From the NCBI GenBank assembly GCA_963170055.1, contig CAUJGJ010000371.1, forward strand, positions 2,194,511 to 2,258,510: DNA of 64,000 nucleotides. Direction: 5' to 3'. This stretch comes from Halisarca cf. caerulea. Lineage: Eukaryota; Porifera; Demospongiae; Chondrillida; Halisarcidae. Positions 1 to 22,400 of the stretch are shown piece by piece. Position 1 is the stretch's first letter; each line of letters opens with the position of its first letter. The position numbers were made by a program, and so were the translations under genes. The notes under the pieces are model-generated. The model worked only from the letters and a program-made list of their open reading frames with translations, made no database searches and was not told the DNA's origin.

Positions 1-2
1 CG

Positions 3-2684
3 TGTACAAGTCAGTCAGGAGGGGGTCTCTTTGCACAGCCATCTACAAGTCAGACTGGAGGTCTCTTTGGACAGCCGTCTACAAGTCAGACTAGAGGTCT
101 CTTTACACAGCCATCTACAAGTCAGTCTGGAGGTCTCTTTGGACAGTCGTCTACAAGTCAGTCTGGAGGTCTCTTTGGACAGCCATCTACAAATCAGACT
201 GGAGGTCTCTTTGGACAGTCGTCTACAAATCAGACTGGAGGTATCTTTGGACAGCTGTCTACAAATCAGACTGGAGGTCTCTTTACACAGCCATCTACAA
301 GTCAGTCTGGAGGTCTCTTTAGACAGTCGTCTACAAGTCAGTCTGGAGGTCTCTTTGGACAGCCATCTACAAATCAGACTGGAGGTCTCTTTGGACAGCT
401 GTCTACAAATCAGACTGGAGGTCTCTTTACACAGCCGTCTACAAGTCAAACTGGAGGTTTCTTTGGACAGCTGTCTACAAATCAGACTGGAGGTCTCTTT
501 GCACAGCCATCTACAAGTCAAACTGGAGGTCTCTTTGGACAGCCGTCTACAAGTCAGACTGGAGGTCTCTTTACACAGCCATCTACAAGTCAGACTGGAG
601 GTCTCTTTGGACAGCCATCTACAAGCCTGTCAGGAAGTCTCTTTAGACAGCCGACTACAAGCCAGTCTGGAGGTTTCTTTGGACAGCCGTCTACAAGCAT
701 ATCAGGAAGTCTCTTTAGACAACCGACTACTAGTCAGACTGGAGGTTTCTTTGAGCAGCCATCCACAAGTCAGAGTGGAGGTTTGTTTGGACAGCCGTTT
801 ACAAGTCAGACTGGAGGTTTCTCCTTTGGTCAGCCATCTACAAGTCAGACTGGAGGTTTTTCCTTTGGGCAGCCATCTACAAGTCGGACTGGAGGTCTGG
901 GGGGTTTCTCACTTCCATCAAGTGGCTCACACATCAAGCTCAATGATATCTTCTCCTATTCAAACCAATCCCTGTCTGGTCGATGTAAAATGTTAGGCAA
1001 GTTTAAGTCTGTGTACATCAGACAGAGCTTTGAAGGTCAAGTCTGTGTGAAAGGGCAAATTGGAAGCAGTGAAGTATCTTTCACAGCCAAGTTCAGAGTT
1101 GAGCCGACCATTTTGTCAGAGACTAGGGAGAGCTTTTACACCCTCCATCACTTGGCTGGTAAAGCTATTCTTGCTGAATGTGACATTTTGAGGCTTTACG
1201 ACCCTTCTGGGGAATTGAAGAATCAAGCGATACGAATCAGCAAGGATTCAAAGGTGATTTCACCCTACACAGCTTTTGTTGCTGTTGATGAAGAACAGTC
1301 AAAGCCCGTAAAAGGGAGCCTGAGTGTATGGAATGTGGAGCCATCCCAGGATACTTTTGCAGGACTCTTTGGTTCCTCAACTGGGAGTCACGGAGTAGGA
1401 TTTGGTCAAGGCGGGGGCCTTGGTGGAGGTCTAGGTGGAGGCCTTGGTGGAGGTCTAGGTGGAGGTCTAGGTGGAGGCCTTGGTGGAGGTCTTGGGGGAG
1501 GTCTTGGTGGAGGTCTAGGTGGAGGTTTAGGTGGGGGCCTTGGTGGAGGTTTAGGTGGAGGTCTTGGTGGAGGTTTAGGTGGAGGTCTTGGTGGAGGTAT
1601 AGGTGGAGGTTTAGGTGGGGGTCTTGGTGGAGGTCTAGGTGGAGGCCTTGGTGGAGGTCTAGGCAGGGGCCTTGGTGGAGGTCTTGGTGGAGGTTTAAGT
1701 GGAGGTCTTGGTGGAGGTCTAGGTGGAGGCCTTGGTGGAGGTTTAGGTGGGGGCCTTGGTGGAGGTTTAGGTGGGGGCCTTGGTGGAGGTTTAGGTGGGG
1801 GCCTTGGTGGAGGTTTAGGTGGGGGCCTTGGTGGAGGTCTTGGTGGAGGTCTTGATGGAGGTCTTGGTGGAGGTTTAGGTGGGGGCCTTGGCGGAGGTCT
1901 AGGCAGGGGCCTTGGTGGAGGTCTTGGTGGAGGTCTAGGCGGGGGCCTTGGTGGAGGTCTTGGTGGAGGTCTTGGTGGAGGTCTAGGCAGGGGCCTTGGT
2001 GGAGGTCTTGGTGGAGGTCTTGGTGGAGGTCTTGGTGGAGGTGGGGGCCTTAGTGGAGGTCTTGGTGGAGGTGTAGGCCATGGTGGAGGTCTAAGTGGGA
2101 CCCCAGGCCTTTGTGGAGGTCTAGGTGGAGGACCTGGTGGAGGTTTAGGTGGTAATCCAGGAGGAGGTACAAGTGAAGGGAGTGGAGGCCTAAGTGGAGG
2201 TATTACCGGAGGTGTCTTTGGAGGGTCTAGTAGCTCCACCATTGGCAGTTTTGCTGGTGGAAGAACACGAGGGGGACCTCTCCAGCAGTCACAACCTGGG
2301 AGTTTTGGCAACTTCAGTAGCCACACGACTGGATCCTCATCTGTGTCTTTCACCAATCTCAAATCTACTTCAGCTGACCTGTCTCATGAAGATCGACTTG
2401 TTGAGGTCATCTGCTTGCAGCTACTAAATGGTTCGTGGGAGCCAACAGATCAACTCTCAAATCTCCTCAGAGTTGGTCAGTTTGTGGATGATTGTCCAAG
2501 TGGTGTGGAGAGTAGTGCGTGGACAACTGTGGTGGTGTTGGAGTGGATACGAGTTGTCTACAAGTCAATGGAAGAAGAATGGGAGCTGGTGGCTGACAAG
2601 GCCAAACGCTGGTTGGCTGATCATTGCACTGCTGAAAGGCTTGCTGTCATCCATACCAAGGCTAAAAAAGTGGTATCTAAATGA
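3..2684 (+). CDS. vWA/VIT-type (VWA5A/PARP4-like) protein, C-terminal part, with GLFG and Gly-Leu repeats
   Basis: The reading frame is already open at the left edge, so the 5' end lies outside the window; the stop is TAA... at the 3' end after VVSK (last codon at about 2684). In order it codes for about 24 copies of a 12-residue repeat (STSQTGGLFGQP-like, nt 20-900), a folded segment (nt 905-1370) with a beta-rich stretch and the motif SPYTAFVAVDE, a Gly-Gly-Gly-Leu tract (nt 1410-2100), a Ser/Gly-rich linker, and a C-terminal helical domain (nt 2390-2680) with LNGSWEPTDQL and EEEWELVADKAKRWL. The SPYTAFVAVDE motif and the final W...WELxxxKAxxWL domain are characteristic of the C-terminal half of VWA5A and PARP4 (vault PARP) relatives; that assignment is from family knowledge. 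The GLFG repeats resemble nucleoporin FG repeats, but nothing else here is nucleoporin-like. A vWA or PARP catalytic domain, if present, would be upstream. No intron is seen in the 2.7 kb. Confidence 0.75.
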   Translation, partial: CTSQSGGGLFAQPSTSQTGGLFGQPSTSQTRGLFTQPSTSQSGGLFGQSSTSQSGGLFGQPSTNQTGGLFGQSSTNQTGGIFGQLSTNQTGGLFTQPSTSQSGGLFRQSSTSQSGGLFGQPSTNQTGGLFGQLSTNQTGGLFTQPSTSQTGGFFGQLSTNQTGGLFAQPSTSQTGGLFGQPSTSQTGGLFTQPSTSQTGGLFGQPSTSLSGSLFRQPTTSQSGGFFGQPSTSISGSLFRQPTTSQTGGFFEQPSTSQSGGLFGQPFTSQTGGFSFGQPSTSQTGGFSFGQPSTSRTGGLGGFSLPSSGSHIKLNDIFSYSNQSLSGRCKMLGKFKSVYIRQSFEGQVCVKGQIGSSEVSFTAKFRVEPTILSETRESFYTLHHLAGKAILAECDILRLYDPSGELKNQAIRISKDSKVISPYTAFVAVDEEQSKPVKGSLSVWNVEPSQDTFAGLFGSSTGSHGVGFGQGGGLGGGLGGGLGGGLGGGLGGGLGGGLGGGLGGGLGGGLGGGLGGGLGGGLGGGLGGGLGGGIGGGLGGGLGGGLGGGLGGGLGRGLGGGLGGGLSGGLGGGLGGGLGGGLGGGLGGGLGGGLGGGLGGGLGGGLGGGLGGGLGGGLDGGLGGGLGGGLGGGLGRGLGGGLGGGLGGGLGGGLGGGLGGGLGRGLGGGLGGGLGGGLGGGGGLSGGLGGGVGHGGGLSGTPGLCGGLGGGPGGGLGGNPGGGTSEGSGGLSGGITGGVFGGSSSSTIGSFAGGRTRGGPLQQSQPGSFGNFSSHTTGSSSVSFTNLKSTSADLSHEDRLVEVICLQLLNGSWEPTDQLSNLLRVGQFVDDCPSGVESSAWTTVVVLEWIRVVYKSMEEEWELVADKAKRWLADHCTAERLAVIHTKAKKVVSK
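20..900 (+). repeat. 36-bp coding minisatellite (GLFG-type repeat)
   Basis: About 24 imperfect copies of a 36-bp unit (tctacaagtcagactggagg followed by tctctttggacagccg) stay in frame, each coding for 12 residues around GGLFGQPSTSQ. Variants replace GLFG by GLFT, GIFG or SLFR. The array is part of the upstream vWA-type gene and every copy keeps the frame. Confidence 0.9.
1410..2100 (+). repeat. 12-bp coding minisatellite, poly(Gly-Gly-Gly-Leu)
   Basis: About 57 copies of the 12-bp unit ggtggaggtctt run in frame, with synonymous variation (ctt/cta/tta) and rare changes to GRGL, GGIG, SGGL or DGGL. The dominance of silent changes suggests selection on the protein repeat. The antisense strand is also open here, which is a composition artefact. 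Confidence 0.95.
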
Positions 2685-3150
2685 TTCAGAGGCCAGCATA
2701 AATTTTATCTGTGTTTATTATAACAGGCAGATTTTAGACACAGGCATGGTACACAGAATTTCAGATTTTTTTTGCAGTAGATGTAATATACTAAAATTGT
2801 ATCAATAATTATTTATGCTTACACATGATCACGGCATTGTATTTATACATTGTGACTAGCAGTTGTATATATACTTTCTTATACTATATATGCAGTGAGA
2901 CCTCTACCTATTATTATATGTGTCATGCACATGCAGTTGTCTCGCATAGCCAAACCCTCAACTTGGCTCCTAGCTTGAACTTTTTTAAATGTTGCTCCTT
3001 CGCATATGCACAGAAGGATTGATCAAACATAGACTCTCTAGATCTAGACTTTCTTTGGATCAAAGAGGTTTGGGTCTGGCTATGTGACCACACTCTATGG
3101 GACTAGTTCTGTCCCTACATAGGCCTCATGCAAAACCATTGAAAGCACTT
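2685..3150. other. 3' flank of the vWA-type gene
   Basis: AT-rich sequence follows the stop codon and ends at the (AT)n tract that bounds the retrotransposon. I see no coding exon or clear repeat in it. Confidence 0.6.

Positions 3151-3152
<2 letters not shown>

Positions 3153-3199
<47 letters not shown>
3153..3199. repeat. (AT)n microsatellite
   Basis: An uninterrupted AT dinucleotide tract abuts the 5' truncated end of the retrotransposon remnant. Confidence 0.97.
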
Positions 3200-3200
<1 letters not shown>

Positions 3201-3202
3201 TT

Positions 3203-4251
3203 GTTCACTCCTTGAGGTGATCTGCAACGTCAAGTTGGATGACTCATGCTGGCTGCAGGCCTCATTGCCTATCAACAGTGGAGGCCTGGGGATTAGGAGT
3301 GCTGTAATGCTTGCACCGTCAGCCTTTTTGGCTTCAGCTGCTGGCAGCACCCATGTTTCTCAGGCCATCCTCCCTCCAGGGACGCAGTCCTGCATTCCTT
3401 CATTATTGACCAAAGCGTTGAGCTTGTGGTCAGACTCTGCATGTTCCAGCGACCCACCATGTGGCCTAGAAGCCTCTTCTCAGAAGGCTTGGGATGTGCC
3501 TGTTGTTAAAGGCTCTTTCTCCTCCCTTATCGCCCATTCACAGGACTCAAGGGGGAGAGCTCGCTTGCTCGCCTTTTCTCAGAAGGAGTCTGGAGCATGG
3601 CTTACAGCGCCTCCCATTTCTGCCCTAGGCCTGAGGATGTCCAATGAAGCAGTGCGAATAGCAATTGGCCTTCGTCTTGGAGCACCAATTTGCACTCCCC
3701 ACAGCTGCAACCTATGTGGATCTCAAATTGACAAGCTTGGAACCCATGGTCTTAGCTGCCGCAGATCCCCAGGTCGCATTCCTAGGCATGAAGCCTTGAA
3801 CTCCATCATTCAGCAGTCTTTGACTGCTGCAAAGGTTCCATCTATCCTTGAACCAGTGGGTTTATCACGCACGGACAACAAGCGTCCAGATGGGGCAACC
3901 ATAACCCCTTGGCTTAGAGGACAACCTCTTGCTTGGGATGTTACGGTCTGGGACACCTTTGCTGTTTCCTACCTCCACCTGTCCTCTGCGGGCGTTGGTC
4001 AAGTGGCTGACATGGCTGCCAGGCGAAAGATTGATCTATACAGAAATGTTGCCCGATCTCATCACTTTGTCCCTTTAGCTTTTGAATCAAGTGGGGTTTT
4101 CAGTGATCATTCCTTGTCATTCCTGCACCAATTGGCTTCCAGGATCCGATCAATCACAAAGGATCCCCTAGAATATCTCAAGATCAGCCAAAGAATCAGT
4201 GTATGTATCCAGAATTTCAATTGCCTCTCCATTATTCAATGTTGCATGTGA
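3203..4251 (+). mobile_element. 5'-truncated non-LTR retrotransposon, C-terminal ORF with zinc knuckle and probable restriction-like endonuclease
   Basis: One intact frame of about 350 codons follows the (AT)n tract and ends in TGA. Its start matches the region downstream of reverse transcriptase in many LINEs (LPINSGGLGIRSAV, then LAPSAFLASA). It continues with a Cys/His cluster (CNLCGSQIDKLGTHGLSC) and then RPDG followed after 12 residues by WDVTV, a PD-(D/E)XK-like spacing as in restriction-like endonucleases of R2/CRE-type elements. The endonuclease reading is an inference. The RT catalytic core is missing. The copy is intact in frame, so insertion was probably recent. T-rich sequence and a second (AT)n tract follow. 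Confidence 0.75.
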
Positions 4252-4374
4252 TTTTTTTTTTGTTGTTGTTGTCTCTATAATATTATGTTCTTTTTGTCTT
4301 CTTTCTTTGTGTCTGTTTTTTTTGGCCATGTGTATCTCATGATTAATTATATATATATATATTTAAAAAAAAAA

Positions 4375-4378
<4 letters not shown>

Positions 4379-4437
<59 letters not shown>

Positions 4438-4438
4438 T
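4379..4438. repeat. (AT)n microsatellite
   Basis: A second AT tract lies 3' of the retrotransposon remnant, preceded by an A-rich run at 4365-4376. Together with the tract at 3153 it brackets the element. Confidence 0.95.
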
Positions 4439-4588
4439 ATTATAGTAAGTGTATCTCTGACAGTGAGTACCTATATTATATACCTTCTTTTGAGGGTATA
4501 TTTACTATCCAAGTTATACAGATCTAGAAGGCCTAGGATGTATACAAGATTAGCAAGTACCGAAGGGGAATTCCCTAGTAAAGTTAAA

Positions 4589-12490
<7,902 letters not shown>

Positions 12491-12523
12491 GTCACATGGA
12501 GGTTTCTTTGGCTGGCCATGGGT

Positions 12524-12537
12524 TGGCCGCCATTTTA
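12524..12537 (-). promoter_or_regulatory. YY1-like site between SNRNP48 and SF3B6
   Basis: The + strand reads ggccgccatttta, that is taaaatggcggcc on the - strand, the consensus core of a YY1 site. It lies about 90-100 bp upstream of the SF3B6 start and 35 bp after the SNRNP48 stop. It is a candidate SF3B6 promoter element inside the SNRNP48 3' UTR; binding is inferred. Confidence 0.45.
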
Positions 12538-12627
12538 TGTGCTGTAAACTGCATGGTATTTATACTGAATATCACATTATTATAGCAATATAAATTTCCG
12601 ACGTCAACGTAAAGGGAACGATAAAAA

Positions 12628-15207
<2,580 letters not shown>

Positions 15208-15449
15208 AATGATTTTCAATACCAGTGTTTTATGTTTTGTGTACTTCAACTTGCATGTACGTACATCTCGTATGCAAATTACATGTTTATTGTGGAACTC
15301 ACAAGAGCTAAATTTCACTCCATTCTGTTCGTATTGGATCAGATTGTTACAAAATCCTTAATTGCCTCTGAGCAGCACTTAATATGCATGATCGTGTATT
15401 GTGTTCTATTGTGTTCCTTTTGTGCTTGGGTACCTGCATATATTTGCAT

Positions 15450-15614
15450 ATACAGTCAAACCTCTATCACCCGACACAATGTGGGCAACAACCATGTTGG
15501 ATTATCAAGAAGCTCTTAGTGTGGTCTACTATGATGCCTGTATGTCAGAATATGGTCAGATTAGAGAATATGTCGGATCCAATAGAGGTGTTGGATTACA
15601 GAGGTTCCACTGTA
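15450..15614. mobile_element. MITE of the TACAGTGGAACCTCT family
   Basis: It begins tacagtcaaacctctatcac and ends agaggttccactgta; the interior differs from the commoner copies. Confidence 0.75.
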
Positions 15615-15755
15615 CCGTATGTATCTGCATGCTCATTGATACATAATAGTGCATGTATTCGCTGTGTATCAGTCTGCATTCAGTACATTGTATGCAGTAT
15701 ATGCGTGATCTATTATATAGGAAGCATAATGATTGCATGTGTGCCAAATTATTAT

Positions 15756-15953
15756 ATAGTGAAACCTCTATAATGAGGGCACCATTGGGACCACCGCTAA
15801 CTGCATGCCCTGTTTGTAGAGGTGCCCTTGTTTGAATGTGCACATGCATGCATGTCTGTGTAAGTGATGCCAAGTGCATGAGGCGCAGAGTAATGGTGTC
15901 CTGTTGAGGTGGCTGCATTCCGGAGGTGTCCTTAATATAAAGGTTTCATTGTA
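15756..15953. mobile_element. MITE of the TACAGTGGAACCTCT family
   Basis: It begins tatagtgaaacctctataat and ends ataaaggtttcattgta, with gggcaccattgggacc and ggtgtccttaa inside. Confidence 0.78.
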
Positions 15954-16425
15954 TATTCGTGTACATAAATTTATTATAATAATACATACATGTGCAAGCA
16001 TATAATTATAATTATATTTAAAGTATATATATTTTATGCTTGGCAATACCTACACACATATGCATAATATTACATAATCACATGCATGTATGCGTACATT
16101 ATGAAATTACAATTAGAAAATATATACATGTATTTTATATGTAATTCCATTATTATGCACATATGATGTTTTATGCTACAAATTGAAATAATACGTATAA
16201 TACACTCAATAATTATAATTAACTATAGGAATTAAAATGTTAATCATTTGTGAAAAATAATACATGATAACTCAATCATTGCAATTGGTTGTAAATCAAA
16301 GTCTATAACAAACGGAAGTTAAATCTTATATATTCGACATTTACAGGACAATTTGCATGTGTTGTAGCTGATGTTACACATATGCATGCATGTACGTATG
16401 TATGTATGTACAGGTACTACTGGTG

Positions 16426-16741
16426 TCACTGTTTACCTGTACATATAATACTCCTCAATTTGTTGAATTCTTGACTCCTTTCCATATTCTTACAGAAGAC
16501 CCTCCACGTTGGTTTGGGAGTTCGTTTGAGCCATTCTTGCAAAATGTCAATACATTTTGACTTGAGGTTCCCGGGACCTTCCACAACAGCTTTTGTATAG
16601 TCCTCAATATCAAGTACTAAGCCCAGCAGTTTCAAGTGAGGTAATATCATATCCATATATGGAAGAAGATCGGAAGTGGAATGAATGACACTGTCCATGG
16701 GCTGACCCTGAGAGACTGAGAAAATATGTATTGGAGTAATT

Positions 16742-16808
<67 letters not shown>

Positions 16809-16818
16809 ATGTAGTGTG

Positions 16819-16894
<76 letters not shown>

Positions 16895-16904
16895 ATGTAG
16901 TGTG

Positions 16905-16980
<76 letters not shown>

Positions 16981-19900
16981 ATTTGTGGGCCACTAATACA
17001 ATTACTGGATGTGTCAGGTGTGTGTGCATGTGTGCATGTACACATAGTATGAGGGTATACATCAATAGCAGTTGAAAACGACAGCAAACAGGCTGTGTGA
17101 ATAATCCTATATACAAGCACCTTTAGTAACAACAGACGGCAAGCTCACCACATTTTGATAAACTGTAGAATTGAGACACTGTCTTTACTGTAGATTCGCT
17201 GAGTGCTCTCTCGACATCTCCAACAACACTAGCATATCCAGCCCTTCCGATGGACATCAACACTGTCTTCCACAGTCTACGACTACCTCCTGTTCCCTCA
17301 TCAACAGACAGCCATCTTGAGAACATGCGGTAACAGGATAGGTGGACATTGTTGGGAGTGTCTTGTTCGATTCTCTTCAAAACTGACTCTTCTACTTCCA
17401 AGTCTTTACCTACAGAATACCAGTCAAGGGCAATGTGAGGAATCACCCACTTATCCAGTTTGTTAAGAGTGGGTGTGGTCAGGAGAGGCTCATCTGTAGA
17501 ATGAAAATATTTAAATTATAATCATTGATTAGATGCCGTTTTGCTACATAAATAGGTACATACCTGGTGACATTGGAGGGGTTTGTACAGTGGGTGGGTC
17601 ACCAGTAGGCAGATGGGTATGTCCAGTGAGCGGGTGATCAACAGGACAATGGGTGTGTCCAGTGGGTGTGTCATCAACAGGAAGATGGGTGTGTACAGTG
17701 GGAGGCTCACAAGTGGTAGCAATATTGCCTTCTGAAGAGCTGTTCCTCTCAGAGACATCTACGTACAAGGAGTGAAGACAAGGAAAGTTTGAATACTAGC
17801 CTCAACCTATAATACAATGCCATGTAGTATATGCATTAGCAACAGTATATTAAGAAGGTATTAGATTTGGTGTGGAAACATGCAAAACCACAAACCATTC
17901 CAACGATGGAAACTCACCATAGTACATCAGCTCCACAACATCTTCTGATGGACAGGTACCACAGAAGACTTCAGATATCCTTTTTACTCTTGCCTGTCCA
18001 GGGGATGGTTTGCTTGAGAAACAACTTGTTTTACCAGTTCTTGTGGACTCCAACACAATACTAAGTGGGTACATCTCATGAGGGAATGGGGAGGACGGAT
18101 CAGAGAGGAGGACCTCGGGGTCCACTCCGTGGATGATGTAAGCACATCCTGATAGGCTTGGGTTGATTTGGGCAATAGTAGATTTGATATCGCGAGTGAT
18201 CCATGACAGGTATCTACAGAGGTCATTGGGATCAGTTGTACTTCGTCCAATCACCTGAATTACAGCATTGTTGCTGATCTGGACAGCAATCACTACACCA
18301 GTAAGGGTGGGCCAAGACAATCCATTCCACCAGACACTGCAGTAGTGTTGTCTGGTGTCTGCACAATGGAGCACGTGAAGGGACGACAACCGGAGGATGA
18401 TGGTTTGGATGAGTCGAGGAGAAATAAAGTGATTCGGATTAGCTTGAAACTGCCAACATAGAGTGTGACAGACGTGGTCAGGTTGGGTGTTCTCAAACAC
18501 TTTAGGGCGTTTTAAGGAGACCAGAGCTGGGAAAAAGAGAAAATCATGACACTCACTTGTGTCACTGGTCAATTTTAGGATTTCTTCCTTGAGAATTACA
18601 GGATCCACTTCAATACAGAAATCCATAGCAATGAGAACATCACAGATCATTCCTACATCCAAACTACTGAAAAGGTTGCCAAGTTCTTGAACGCTTAGGA
18701 GACCAAACTCATTGACAATCTTCTTGGAGCGTGAGAAGAGGGTACCGTACACCTCATGAAGAATAGCTGGAAGGTCCAGTACTAGCCAGCTGTTCAAAGG
18801 CTCTTCTTTGTTGGGAAGATAGAGGTAGTGTCCAGTGGATGAGAGATCCTTGCACACATCATCTGCTGATGGCATGTTCTTTGGAAGATTTCCCTTGTTG
18901 TCATCTATCCACTTGGCAAAGGATGATAATCTTAATGCTTTATCTTTCACAATTAAAGTTTTCATTTGTGAACTAACCCAACATAAGCTGTAAGTGGTGT
19001 TGGCCTGTACTTGCAGTACTGGAACCTCCTGTAAATATTGGCACAAGTCGGCAAAACCACTCGAATATGGCTGCCGACAGTTAAGAAAACACAGACCTTG
19101 AAAGGTAACCGGGACTTCAGAATATGATTTCTTCAAAGATTGGTAGCAGTTTTCAACCTTTTCTTGAGCTGTAGACTGTGCTTCCACTTGATCCATGAAG
19201 CTACCAGCAACAATGACTCGAATGGGATTGGTGGATGATGAAGACAACTTTCTTAAAGGATGTAACCAGCGCTCGAGTTGTTGTGTAATGACGGATTCCT
19301 CTTCTGTAGCTTTGGCAACCACTATGATGGTAACAGTAGATCCACGTTGGTTGAACAAGGATTCCATGAACATCTCGTGAGGTCCATGGTACTCATGCTG
19401 ACCGGCAAAGTCAAAAAACACAACATTTCCATACTTGTGGCTTATGAAGGAAATGGGATCAATACCAGCTGTACGATTGCGTATTTCTTCCACTCCAAAC
19501 AGCCAGTGCTTACATTTGTTGAGGAAAGACTCATTCTCATTCTGTAGTGAAGCAATCAGGGTGCTCTTGCCACTACAGGCATTACCAATGACACAAACAG
19601 TCCTCTTTGTGGTAAATGATAAGGCTGCCTGGATGGATAGATTGAACACTTTAGAGGCAAGTTCCAGAGCAGTTTTCCCTCTATAGTTTCTGATAGACAA
19701 GTCACTTCCTGCCTGAGCTAGAAGTACTCCACACTGTATGTGTTGTTTACGTGCAGCCCAATGCAGAGCAGTATATCCAATTGTATCCTTCAAGTTCACA
19801 TTCACACCAGCCAAAATGAGGGCCTTGACGAGAGAGTCATGTCCATTTTGACTTGCCAACACTAGTGGATTGACACATTCCCCATTCTTAACCCCAATAC

Positions 19901-21185
19901 TGACCCCAGCTGTGACCATGGAATGAGTTAAATCAAAGTATTTACAGTGTATACAACAACAAACTAACATGCCACCTTGTGATGGTGATAGTCTTGTTAC
20001 ATTTGCGCCATGTTCTACAAAGATACATGGTACACTACTATAACAGCTACATGATATGGCAGTCAGTATTGAAGTCTGCAGTGGTGTTTGCATTCCATTG
20101 TCCTCTTCATCAATGTTTGCACCGCTAGTCACTAGTAATTCTATTATCTTATCAGCTTTTCCATACCGGATAAAATGAAGGGCTGTTCTTCCTCTGTTGT
20201 CTTTAAGTTTCACATCAGCACCATGTCTTATGAGGAAGGACACAGTGTCAAAATAACCTTTCTCCACAGCCTTCATTAATGGAGTGACAGAATTGTCATC
20301 TTGGGCATTGACGTTCGCCCCCAGTGACACCAGTTTTGCAATAATATTAACTGAGCAGCTATTGGCAACACAGTGAAGAGGTGTCCGACTAAGTTTATCC
20401 TTAAGCTTACCTTGTGCACTAGCGCCGTGCTCTAGCAGAAAGGACACTATATCCCAGTGTCCACCTTTGGCAGCCAACATTAGAGGAGTGCACCCATTTT
20501 TATCTAGAACATTAACCCTTGCACCATGATTGATTAGAAATGATACTGTCTTCCAGTGTCCACGTTCAGCTGCTAACATAAGTGGAGTGTGCCCTTTTCT
20601 ATCTACAACATTAACAGTAGCACCATGTTTGGTTAGAAACGACACCATCTCCCAGTGCTGACATTCAGCAGCAAACATAAGAGGAATGCGTCCATAACAA
20701 TCTACAGCATTAACCCCTGCACCATGCTCAATCAGAAACGACACCATCTCCCAGTATTGGTGCTCAGTGGCCAACATCAGGACAGTGCACCCCTGGTTAT
20801 TCATAGCATTAATCCTTGCACCATGGTCGATTAGAAATTGCACCATCTCCAAGTATCCACGTTTGGCCGCCAACATCAAAGGAGTGCTCCCGTACCTATC
20901 TACTACATTAACATCCGCTCCCTTCTCCACCAAAATTCGGACGACATTGACATGTCCCTTAGCAATGGCTGTGTGGAGGGCGCACTCATAAAGATATTCG
21001 GTGAGCTTGATATTGACATCAACACCATACTCGATCAAAAACTCAACAATTTCCTCTCGACCATACAATGCTGCCCAGAACAAATAGTCACACTCCTCAT
21101 CGAGGTCATGCTTACCAACAAGTGACTTTACCGTGTTTAAGTTACCTACAATGCAAGCAGACTTCAAGGTACTTCTCCAAGTCAT
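16426..21185 (-). CDS. Ankyrin-Roc-COR-DEATH-DEATH protein, copy 1
   Basis: Four exons on the - strand: 21185-17918, 17758-17564, 17493-17149 and 16715-16426, all joined by phase-1 GT-AG introns, giving about 1380 residues. Residues 1-520 hold about a dozen ankyrin repeats (GxTPLMLAAxxGHW). The Roc GTPase follows, with P-loop GNACSGKSTL (about residue 535) and switch II DFAGQHEYHGPHE (about 592). The G4 position reads VAGSFMD rather than TKxD. The COR domain (about 740-1080) contains STGHYLYLPN, LVLDLPAILHEVYG and VLIAMDFCIEVD, which align with the human DAPK1 COR region. Exon 2 codes for an 11-residue repeat, TGHTHLPxxDPP. Exon 3 is a DEATH domain (LDWYSVGKDLEVEESVLKRI). Exon 4 is a second (LLGLVLDIEDYTKAVVEG). 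The order matches DAPK1 without its kinase. A role in cell death or immune signalling is inferred. The start was chosen at MTWR because copies 2 and 3 begin MTSR at the same place. Confidence 0.87.
16743..16976. repeat. (GT)n microsatellite in three blocks
   Basis: Three GT tracts are separated by two identical spacers (tacatgtagtgtgta at 16806 and 16892), so a block of about 86 bp was itself duplicated. It lies in the last intron of Roc-COR gene 1. Confidence 0.95.
17564..17758 (-). repeat. 33-bp coding repeat (TGHTHLP linker), gene 1
   Basis: This whole 195-nt exon codes for about four copies of an 11-residue His/Pro/Thr repeat. Copies 3 (39815-40009, also 195 nt) and 2 (26937-27314, 378 nt) have homologous exons; copy 2 has about ten repeats. 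Confidence 0.85.
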
Positions 21186-21291
21186 ATCTAGTCTAATCTT
21201 CACGCCTCTGCCTCTCTGAGACGAATCGATCAACAGAGCGATAATATGTGGTCCACTTCTTGTGGATTGTGTTCTCCACCTCTCCTACGCA

Positions 21292-21309
21292 CGTCCGCCA
21301 TATTGCGAT
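21292..21309 (-). promoter_or_regulatory. Conserved YY1-like promoter element, gene 1
   Basis: The + strand reads CGTCCGCCATATTGCGAT, 107 bp upstream of the ATG. On the gene strand it contains ATATGGCGGAC, which fits the YY1 core. The same 18 bases occur upstream of the two paralogues, within a wider conserved stretch (tggattgt...ctccxcct). Confidence 0.6.
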
Positions 21310-21397
21310 CCATTTTGCCGTGTTTCATCTATGGTTTTACCGCAATTTGTAAGTTTTCATTAGATTGCTGTAGTAAACGAATCCTCTGCACACGTCA

Positions 21398-22400
<1,003 letters not shown>

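Larger units (their letters stand above)
15208..16425. other. Intergenic region between SF3B6 and Roc-COR gene 1
   Basis: The two convergent genes are separated by 1.2 kb holding two inverted-repeat elements (15450-15614 and 15756-15953) and AT-rich sequence with many atgcatgcat palindromes. The first part (to about 15400) is duplicated downstream of the SF3B6 pseudogene at 37740-37960. Confidence 0.7.

Noticed and set aside
31..521. Repeats of 36 bp with regular spacing as a CRISPR-like array; also the 104-bp array at 33565-35740
   Set aside because: There are no unique spacers, the units are directly adjacent, the first array is coding, and the genome is animal.
1406..2362. 318-codon antisense frame, Pro/Arg-rich
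   Set aside because: It is the complement of the Gly-Gly-Gly-Leu tract and is open only because of repeat composition.
16038..16240. Possible tRNA or small RNA in AT-rich intergenic DNA
   Set aside because: I looked for cloverleaf and box A/B patterns here and elsewhere in the window and found none that I can support.
21186..21233. Upstream in-frame ATG for Roc-COR gene 1 (and 43423 for gene 3)
   Set aside because: The 11-16 extra residues are not similar between copies, while the MTWR/MTSR start is shared by all three.
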